The translations under genes were made by a program, and so were the position numbers. The notes beneath the pieces are model-generated. The model worked only from the letters and a program-made list of their open reading frames with translations. It did no database searches and was not told the DNA's origin. Below are positions 56,331 through 64,000 of a stretch of DNA of 64,000 bases, piece by piece. How positions within the stretch are numbered: position 1 is the first letter of the stretch; each line of letters begins with the position of its first letter. This stretch comes from Nemertoderma westbladi (taxonomy: Eukaryota > Xenacoelomorpha > Nemertodermatida > Nemertodermatidae), in contig JAUCBJ010008699.1 of assembly GCA_032718475.1 (NCBI GenBank), positions 1 through 64,000 on the forward strand, given 5' to 3'.

Positions 56331-57218
56331 GATTTTTTTCAAAAATGACCATCGATTTTCATTTTCGCGCCTTCTAACCGACACCACGAGATAGAGCATA
56401 AAAAATATATTTTAAGGAAATGATCCCCAAAAACAGTTAGAATCGCCTGGCGACACCGCTAACACCTCCTCACCCCTCTATAGTGCATTTCAAGTGTAAT
56501 TATTTATTGATGGGGAAAATATTTACAAGAGAATTAATTTACAGGCAATATTGAGCTGAGCTGCCTGCATTGTATGTGTTGTAGGAGGCGCCAGCCGGGC
56601 TGGACGGCTGGGATACAATGTGCTGTGCTTCAGCATTGTGTGGACGGGTTGGTTTGGTTCACTCAAGGTAAATAATTTCATATTCTAGAACATATTACCA
56701 TGGAAACTAACCAACCAAGGCCTCAGCCACCCACGCCAAGCAACATATTATTATTATACATTAACGTATACATTGCCTTTGCTTGAACAACCAATAATTG
56801 TTATACCGTCTTATTATTGGATAGCGCGGCTTCACACAAAGACACAAGGGCAATGGCCAGACATTTGTTCGCTTTGTATTACAGACACCAACACCAATAT
56901 ATAATAAGCGCTGCTTCCTCAGTAGCTGAATATATTATAAGTTACGTTTAACTAAGTTTCTTATTTAAATTCGCTCTGGTTTAAAGTTTAATTACAATTG
57001 ATTATTTAGAGTTTAGATTTACTGTTTATTCACAACATTACCAGCAAACCGTTCGCAATGAATTATTTATTAAAGTATTGGGACGTCTGGCTTGCAATTA
57101 TTGTTACAACAGGTAATTATTCATTCCTACATTATATGTGTTTGTTTATTATAAAATAATGTGTTTGTGTTTAATGATATTTAATTATATTAGATTTTTA
57201 ATTAATTGTTTTCTCCAG
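56331..57218 (+). other. Non-repetitive part of the macro-unit (copy 2)
   Basis: Near-identical to 47151-48045, including the short hydrophobic ORF and the acceptor TTTTCTCCAG (57209-57218). Confidence 0.6.
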
Positions 57219-57230
57219 GTTGAAATTGGG

Positions 57231-57394
57231 ACGCTGCTGTCCCGGTTCGATCTTATATTCCTGATGCTGGACCCCCAAGATGAGTTGTTCGACCGACGGC
57301 TCGCCAACCATTTGGTTTCGCTTTACCATCAGGGAGGCGCTGCGGAGGAGCCGGAGGAGTTCCTTCCTGTCGAAGTCGTCAAGGATTACCTCGG
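57231..57394 (+). pseudogene. MCM4 exon 3 3'-end fragment, copy 2
   Basis: Matches 25805-25968, from [10 protein letters not shown] to VVKDYLG, and keeps the native donor GG|GTGAGT. The first ~50 bp carry the same two silent changes as 48058-48106, while the last 113 bp are identical to the parent. An acceptor at 57218 makes it look like a complete exon. It lacks the ATPase core and cannot make a helicase. Confidence 0.92.
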
Positions 57395-57720
57395 GTGAGT
57401 AGCTCTGATGTTGAGTACTAAGTTTGTGTTGTGTTACGTAGAATTTCGAGAAGTGGTTCAGGTTCCAGCTGTAATGGAACTATTACTAGTGGGATTATTG
57501 GATTTAAGTTTTTTATTTACAATAAGATTAAGAATTACAGGTAACAGCCAAGAGAGAGGAGCTTCGGGTTGCCTCCTGTGCACATTCAACTGGAGAACAA
57601 GTTGTTTTTAAACTTTTACTTTCCTAAATTCTAATTATTGATAGGGCCTATAGCATCTACATAATTATTAATTCACTAATTAATTTTTAATTCATTATTT
57701 CAATAATTTATTTTGTATTT
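57395..57720 (+). other. Shortened copy of MCM4 intron 3
   Basis: 326 bp versus 14,043 bp in the parent. The flanks are the same, but it lacks the SINE, the ~0.38 kb insertion and the Polinton-like element. Confidence 0.9.
57563..57568 (+). other. Empty target site of the Polinton-like element
   Basis: A single TTCGGG in GAGCTTCGGGTTGCCTCC, matching both flanks of the 13 kb insertion. Confidence 0.85.
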
Positions 57721-57993
57721 GACCCGGTCACCGGAATAGTCGATATCAACATCCTCACCACCGGGATGACAGTGACGGCTCGCAAGGCCCAGGGGGTGCT
57801 CGCCCGCGAGGTGCTGGCAGTCCTCAAGGAGTGCAGACACACGGTGGTGTCGCGGAAAGACGCCTTCAAGTTGCTCAACGAGAAAACCGAGCGAACCAAT
57901 CAGAAGGCGATGTTTGAGGAAGCCTTGAGGATCCTTCAGGACGATGACCATATCATTATGAGTAACCAGAACATTCGTATTCTTAGTAAATAG
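57721..57993 (+). pseudogene. MCM4 exon 4 3'-end fragment
   Basis: Matches 40259-40531 from DPVTGIVDI to the stop, with one silent change seen near 57765. The upstream 437 bp of the parent (39821-40258), including the acceptor, is deleted, so intron sequence runs directly into exon sequence. Confidence 0.93.
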
Positions 57994-60059
57994 TCTTCAT
58001 TAATCCACAGTGGGGGTCAGTCGATATCAGTTGGATGACGTCACCATGTAGTCAGGGAGACGGGTATTAGATTGTCTACCAATCGCCAATAATGCTAATA
58101 TCAATAATGCAATGAATAATACAGTGAATTTTATGTGAAATAATTCTATTTGTTGTTGATTTTCTATATAAAGTAGAATGCAGGTTTAATCGTAGTTGAG
58201 CGCGACTATAAACTCGATATTATTAATATTGGCACCGCCGCCGAATCGATTGTCGTTGTCACTGAAACTGCCTTTACTCTCATACAATATTACTGTGTCT
58301 CGTTATATTTACTATAATTCAACGTTATTGTTATGTTATAATATTGTGTAGACGTACAGTAGGTATAATATCTGTTATAGTTTATAACAATTAGTTGTAG
58401 ATAACAGTGCAATCCATTCTCACAAGTATAAACTCAATGCAATAAATATAGGAAGAACGTTGTTTAGGATGTATTAACATTTATTGATTAGAGTTTTATT
58501 AAGATTTATTAACATTTATTTTGGAATATATTAGTTATGATTATAATTTGTAGGAATCAATAATCCTTATCCAACTCAAAACATTAAAGGATTTATGGGA
58601 GTTTTGAGTTATAATTAGTTATTATTATTATTAAATATTACCATTTTTTTGTTCGACATATTTTTATCTATCCAGCTATAAAACTTGTTATATTCAATTG
58701 GAGTTAATAGGAAAGCCGTTATTGCGAACCGGGGCCACTAATTTTAAGCGAAATTATTTGTTATTAATATTTAGAAATTTTACTATAATTCGTCGCTGTC
58801 CGTCTCAAACTCGAGTATTTTCTATAATAAATTTATTATAAATATTACACTAGTTTCTATATAAGCTAGGAGTCTGTAATATTTACTATTATTATTATTA
58901 TAGTTTGTCTCTTGTTTTATATTCTTGGTGAGTGGCTTCTTGTTTACATAAACATCAATATATTAAACCAAATAAATATGTTTTATGTTATATAATATTA
59001 TACTATTTTTCTACCTCTACCCAATATTTTCACTTCATCCAACTGCAATAGAAATCAAAATTAATCTGTCACGTGTAACTTTAGTTTATTGTTTTGGTTA
59101 GAATAAGGTGCCACTGTTATTGGAAAGTACATTAAAAAGTATATAAGACAATCACCAAACTTACTTCATAAGAAAAATTACAAATCGAAATGATATATTG
59201 GCCTTCTATCTACATAAACTGAAAGTAAATGGGCCGTACGGCGTTACGTAATCACAAAAAGCGACCTGATTACGATGCCATTTTATATGAAATCCCTTTA
59301 ATAAGTAACTTCCCAAAAAAGTTATTAAGATTTTTTTACATATTAATAATCCTGAATAATGTAGCTTTCAAATGAACTATAAATTATAAAGTGCCGTGTA
59401 CGAGATCGAGAGTTACATTTGTTTTAATACACAAAATCAACTAAATTACTCATCAATTGATTTTTTGCAAATTAAATATTCTAGCTCGCCAGTTAGTAGC
59501 CAATGAGAGTCCAGGATTCCCATTAACAATGATTGTTTAAGGCCGCCGCCAGGTTAATGCTTGTAGTATGGAGTGTAGCGCTATAGAGGAGAATTAATCT
59601 TATTGAGTTGAATCGGCAAAGTTCAATTACATTATAATTCGCTTAGGATATTTTGTTGTTCTGGATTGCGGTTTTTAATATAACTATTTAAAGTTGATGC
59701 AATAAAGACTTTCTGCCGCTCTATTTCACTTTGCAGTTACCCCCATGTGAAGAATACCAGGTTTTCACCAAAAACACAGGTTACAAAAAGGATAACTTTT
59801 CTCTGAGAGTTTGAAAACTGGGCTGTGATATTTTATTTTAATAGAAAATCGAATTTTATATAAATAAATATAATTCAAACTCAACATTATCTTGCCCTGG
59901 AAGTCTGTAAATCTGGGCGTCCAGTAAACGTGTCTGTCTGCCTATTTGTCTGTTCCAAAGTCTTCCCGGGCGTCCGGATGTCCGGACGCCTGGGCACTAT
60001 AATGCCCGGACATCCTAAAATCCTTCAAATTGTCCGGATTTCCGAGCAAATTTGTCCAA
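57994..60059 (+). other. Macro-unit 3: copy of the MCM4 3' UTR and downstream flank
   Basis: Parallels 40532-42589 with small indels and, from about 58498, macro-unit 2 at a constant offset of 10391. It includes the AATAAA at 58440 and a GC palindrome at 59969-59990. No gene. Confidence 0.85.
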
Positions 60060-60180
60060 CAAGTATAACAAGTACAAATACAAGTATAAGTTATAGTACT
60101 AGTACTAGTACAATTACAAGTACAAGTACAATTCCAAGTACAATTACAAGTACAAGTACAAGTACATGTACATGTACATG
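60060..60180 (+). repeat. (ACAAGT)n-type simple repeat, unit 3
   Basis: Identical in appearance to 49669-49789. Confidence 0.9.
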
Positions 60181-63100
60181 TCAAAATGTCAATTCGAAAG
60201 TGACATTTTGGCAAAATGACATGGCAAAATGTCAACTTGAAAATGACATTTTTGCAAAATGACATGTCAAAATGTCAATTCGAAAGTGATATTTGGGCAA
60301 ATGACATGTTAAAATGTCAATTTGAAAGTGACATTTTGGCAAAATGACATGTAAAAATGTCAATTTGAAAGTGACATTTTGACAAAATGACATGTCAAAC
60401 TGTCAATTCGAAAGTGACATTTTGGCAAAATGACATGTCAAAATGTCAATTCGAAAGTGACATTTTGGCAAAATGACATGGCAAAATGTCAACTTGAAAA
60501 TGACATTTTGGCAAAATGACATGTCAAAATGTCAATTCGAAAGTGACATTTTGGCAAAAGGACATGTCAAAATGTCAATTTGAAAGTGACATATTGACAC
60601 ATTGACATTTTGGCAAAATGACATGTCAAAATGTCAATTCGAAAGTGACATTTTGGCAAATAACATGTCAAAATGTCAATTTGAAAGTGACATTTTGTCA
60701 AAATGACATGTCACAATGTCAATTCGAAAGTGACATTTTGGCAAAATGACATGTCAAAATGTCAATTCGAAGTGACATTTTGGCAAAATGACATGTCAAA
60801 CTGTCAATTTGAAAGTGACATATTGACACATTGACATTTTGGCAAAATGACATGTCAAAATGTCAATTCGAAAGTGACATTTTGGCAAATGACATGTCAA
60901 AATGTCAATTTGAAAGTGACATTTTGTCAAAATGACATGTCATAATGTCAATTCGAAAGTGACATTTTGACAAAATGACATGTCACAATGTCAATTCGAA
61001 AGTGACATTTTGGCAAAATGACATGTCAAAATGTCAATTCGAAGTGACATTTTGGCAAAATGACATGTCAATCTGTCAATTTGAAAGTGACATATTGACA
61101 CATTGACATTTTGGCAAAATGATATGTCAAAATGTCAATTCGAAAGTGACATTTTGGCAAATGACATGTCAAAATGTCAATTTGAAAGTGACATTTTGTC
61201 AAAATGACATGTCACAATGTCAATTCGAAAGTGACATTTTGGCAAAATGACATGTCAAAATGTCAATTCGAAGTGACATTTTGGCAAAATGACATGTCAA
61301 ACTGTCAATTTGAAAGTGACATATTGACACATTGACATTTTGGCAAAATGACATGTCAAAATGTCAATTCGAAAGTGACATTTTGGCAAATGACATGTCA
61401 AAATGTCAATTTGAAAGTGACATTTTGTCAAAATGACATGTCACAATGTCTATTCGAAAGTGACATTTTGGCAAAATGACATGTCAAAATGTCAATTCGA
61501 AGTGACATTTTGGCAAAATGACATGTCAAACTGTCAATTTGAAAGTGACATATTGACACATTGACATTTTGGCAAAATGACATGTCAAAATGTCAATTCG
61601 AAAGTGACATTTTGGCAAATGACATGTCAAAATGTCAATTTGAAAGTGACATTTTGTCAAAATGACATGTCATAATGTCAATTCGAAAGTGACATTTTGG
61701 CAAAATGACATGTCAAAATGTCAATTTGAAAGTGACATTTTGGCAAAATGACATGTCAAAATGTCAATTCAAAGTGACATTTTGCCAAAATGACATGTCA
61801 AAATGTCAATTCGAAGTGACATTTTGGCAAAATGACATGTCAAACTGTCAACTTGAAAGTGACATATTGACACATTGACATTTTGGCAAAATGACATGTC
61901 AAAATGTCAATTCGAAAGTGACATTTTGGCAAATGACATGTCAAAATGTCAATTTGAAAGTGACATTTTGTCAAAATGACATCTCAAAATGTCAATTTGA
62001 AAGTGACATTTTGACAAAATGACATGTCAAACTGTCAATTCGAAAGTGACATTTTGGCAAAATGACATGTCAAAATGTCAATTTGAAAGTGACATTTTGG
62101 CAAAAGGACATGTCAGAATGTCAATTTGAAAGTGACATATTGACACATTGACATTTTGGCAAAATGACATGTCAAAATGTCAATTCGAAAGTGACATTTT
62201 GGCAAATAACATGTCAAAATGTCAATTTGAAAGTGACATTTTGTCAAAATGACATGTCACAATGTCAATTCGAAAGTGACATTTTGGCAAAATGACATGT
62301 CAAAATGTCAATTCGAAGTGACATTTTGGCAAAATGACATGTCAAACTGTCAATTTGAAAGTGACATATTGACACATTGACATTTTGGCAAAATGACATG
62401 TCAAAATGTCAATTCGAAAGTGACATTTTGGCAAATGACATGTCAAAATGTCAATTTGAAAGTGACATTTTGTCAAAATGACATGTCATAATGTCAATTC
62501 GAAAGTGACATTTTGGCAAAATGACATGTCAAAATGTCAATTTGAAAGTGACATTTTGGCAAAATGACATGTCAAAATGTCAATTCAAAGTGACATTTTG
62601 ACAAAATGACATGTCAAACTGTCAATTTGAAAGTGTCATATTGACACATTGACTTTTTGGCAAAATGACATGTCAAAATGTCAATTCGAAAGTGACATTT
62701 TGGCAAATGACATGTCAAAATGTCAATTTGAAAGTGACATTTTGTCAAAATGACATGTCATAATGTCAATTCGAAAGTGACATTTTGGCAAAATGACATG
62801 TCAAAATGTCAATTTGAAAGTGACATTTTGGCAAAATGACATGTCAAAATGTCAATTCAAAGTGACATTTTGCCAAAATGACATGTCAAAATGTCAATTC
62901 GAAGTGACATTTTGGCAAAATGACATGTCAAACTGTCAACTTGAAAGTGACATATTGACACATTGACATTTTGGCAAAATGACATGTCAAAATGTCAATT
63001 CGAAAGTGACATTTTGGCAAATGACATGTCAAAATGTCAATTTGAAAGTGACATTTTGTCAAAATGACATGTCATAATGTCAATTCGAAAGTGACATTTT

Positions 63101-64000
63101 GGCAAAATGACATGTCAAAATGTCAATTTGAAAGTGACATTTTGGCAAAATGACATGTCAAAATGTCAATTCAAAGTGACATTTTGCCAAAATGACATGT
63201 CAAAATGTCAATTCGAAGTGACATTTTGGCAAAATGACATGTCAAACTGTCAACTTGAAAGTGACATATTGACACATTGACATTTTGGCAAAATGACATG
63301 TCAAAATGTCAATTCGAAAGTGACATTTTGGCAAATGACATGTCAAAATGTCAATTTGAAAGTGACATTTTGTCAAAATGACATCTCAAAATGTCAATTT
63401 GAAAGTGACATTTTGACAAAATGACATGTCAAACTGTCAATTCGAAAGTGACATTTTGGCAAAATGACATGTCAAAATGTCAATTCGAAAGTGACATTTT
63501 GACAAAATGACATGTCAAACTGTCAATTTGAAAGTGACATATTGACACATATTGACATTTTGGCAAAATAACATGTCAAAATGTCAATTCGAAAGTGACA
63601 TTTTAGCAAATGACATGTCAAAATGTCAATTTGAAAGTGACATTTTGACAAAATGACATGTCAAAATGTCAATTTGAAAGTGACATTTTGGCAAAATGAC
63701 ATGTCAAAATGTCAATTTGAAAGTGACATTTTGGCAAAATGACATGTCAAACTGTCAATTCGAAAGTGACATTTTGGCAAAATGACATGTCAAAATGTCA
63801 ATTCGAAAGTGACATTTTGACAAAATGACATGTCAAACTGTCAATTTGAAAGTGACATATTGACACATATTGACATTTTGGCAAAATAACATGTCAAAAT
63901 GTCAATTCGAAAGTGACATTTTAGCAAATGACATGTCAAAATGTCAATTTGAAAGTGACATTTTGGCAAAATGACATGTCAAAATGTCAATTTGAAAGTG
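60181..64000 (+). repeat. 43-bp palindromic satellite, array 3 (runs off the window)
   Basis: Colinear with array 2 at offset 10391 to the last base of the window, with only isolated substitutions seen (for example 51000 versus 61391). Confidence 0.95.

Noticed and set aside
57219-57993. A second functional MCM4 gene
   Set aside because: Only the ends of exons 3 and 4 are present, the ATPase core is missing and exon 4 lacks its acceptor.

Overview
The window is nuclear DNA of an invertebrate animal whose phylum I cannot fix. It has long GC-rich exons with GT-AG introns, AT-rich non-coding DNA, and abundant satellites and transposons. Two conserved host genes lie head-to-head. ANKIB1 (RBR-type E3 ubiquitin ligase, minus strand, 3 exons, 5020-10807) and MCM4 (replicative helicase subunit, plus strand, 4 exons, 14455-40531) are separated by about 3.6 kb. 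All splice junctions were read directly, and the predicted proteins (1083 and 830 aa) are close to the lengths of their animal orthologues.

Layout. 1-4.8 kb: AT-rich DNA with a head-to-head pair of broken LINE reverse transcriptase pieces. 5-10.8 kb: ANKIB1, whose introns hold an inverted tRNA-SINE pair, a LINE 3' end and another tRNA-derived repeat. 10.8-14.45 kb: intergenic space with a TTAA-flanked MITE, a chimeric LINE remnant, and a second MITE ending 57 bp before the MCM4 start codon. 14.45-40.5 kb: MCM4. Its intron 2 is mostly a 7.8 kb minisatellite of 35-bp units with a 2150-bp higher-order repeat. Its intron 3 holds a 13.0 kb element with ~410-bp terminal inverted repeats and a 6-bp target duplication, the signature of a Polinton/Maverick. 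Nested inside that are a complete but broken BEL/Pao retrotransposon, a 2.3 kb TIR-bounded block of unrecognised ORFs, and a broken reverse transcriptase gene.

40.5-64 kb: the MCM4 downstream flank and pieces of MCM4 exons 3 and 4 are repeated in a tandem array of 7-10 kb units. Each unit carries the same train: (ACAAGT)n, a 43-bp palindromic satellite, an AGCAT pentamer array decaying into a TATAGCA-type array, a 36-bp repeat, a 125-bp repeat, about 0.9 kb of non-repetitive DNA, and an MCM4 exon fragment. The last two units are colinear without net indels over at least 5.49 kb. This means either a very recent duplication or an assembly artefact.

The strongest discovery candidates are the Polinton-like composite, with its natural empty site preserved in the MCM4 duplicate at 57563, and the satellite-MCM4 macro-repeat. 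No viral, toxin or CRISPR system is evident beyond retroelement and Polinton-like remnants.
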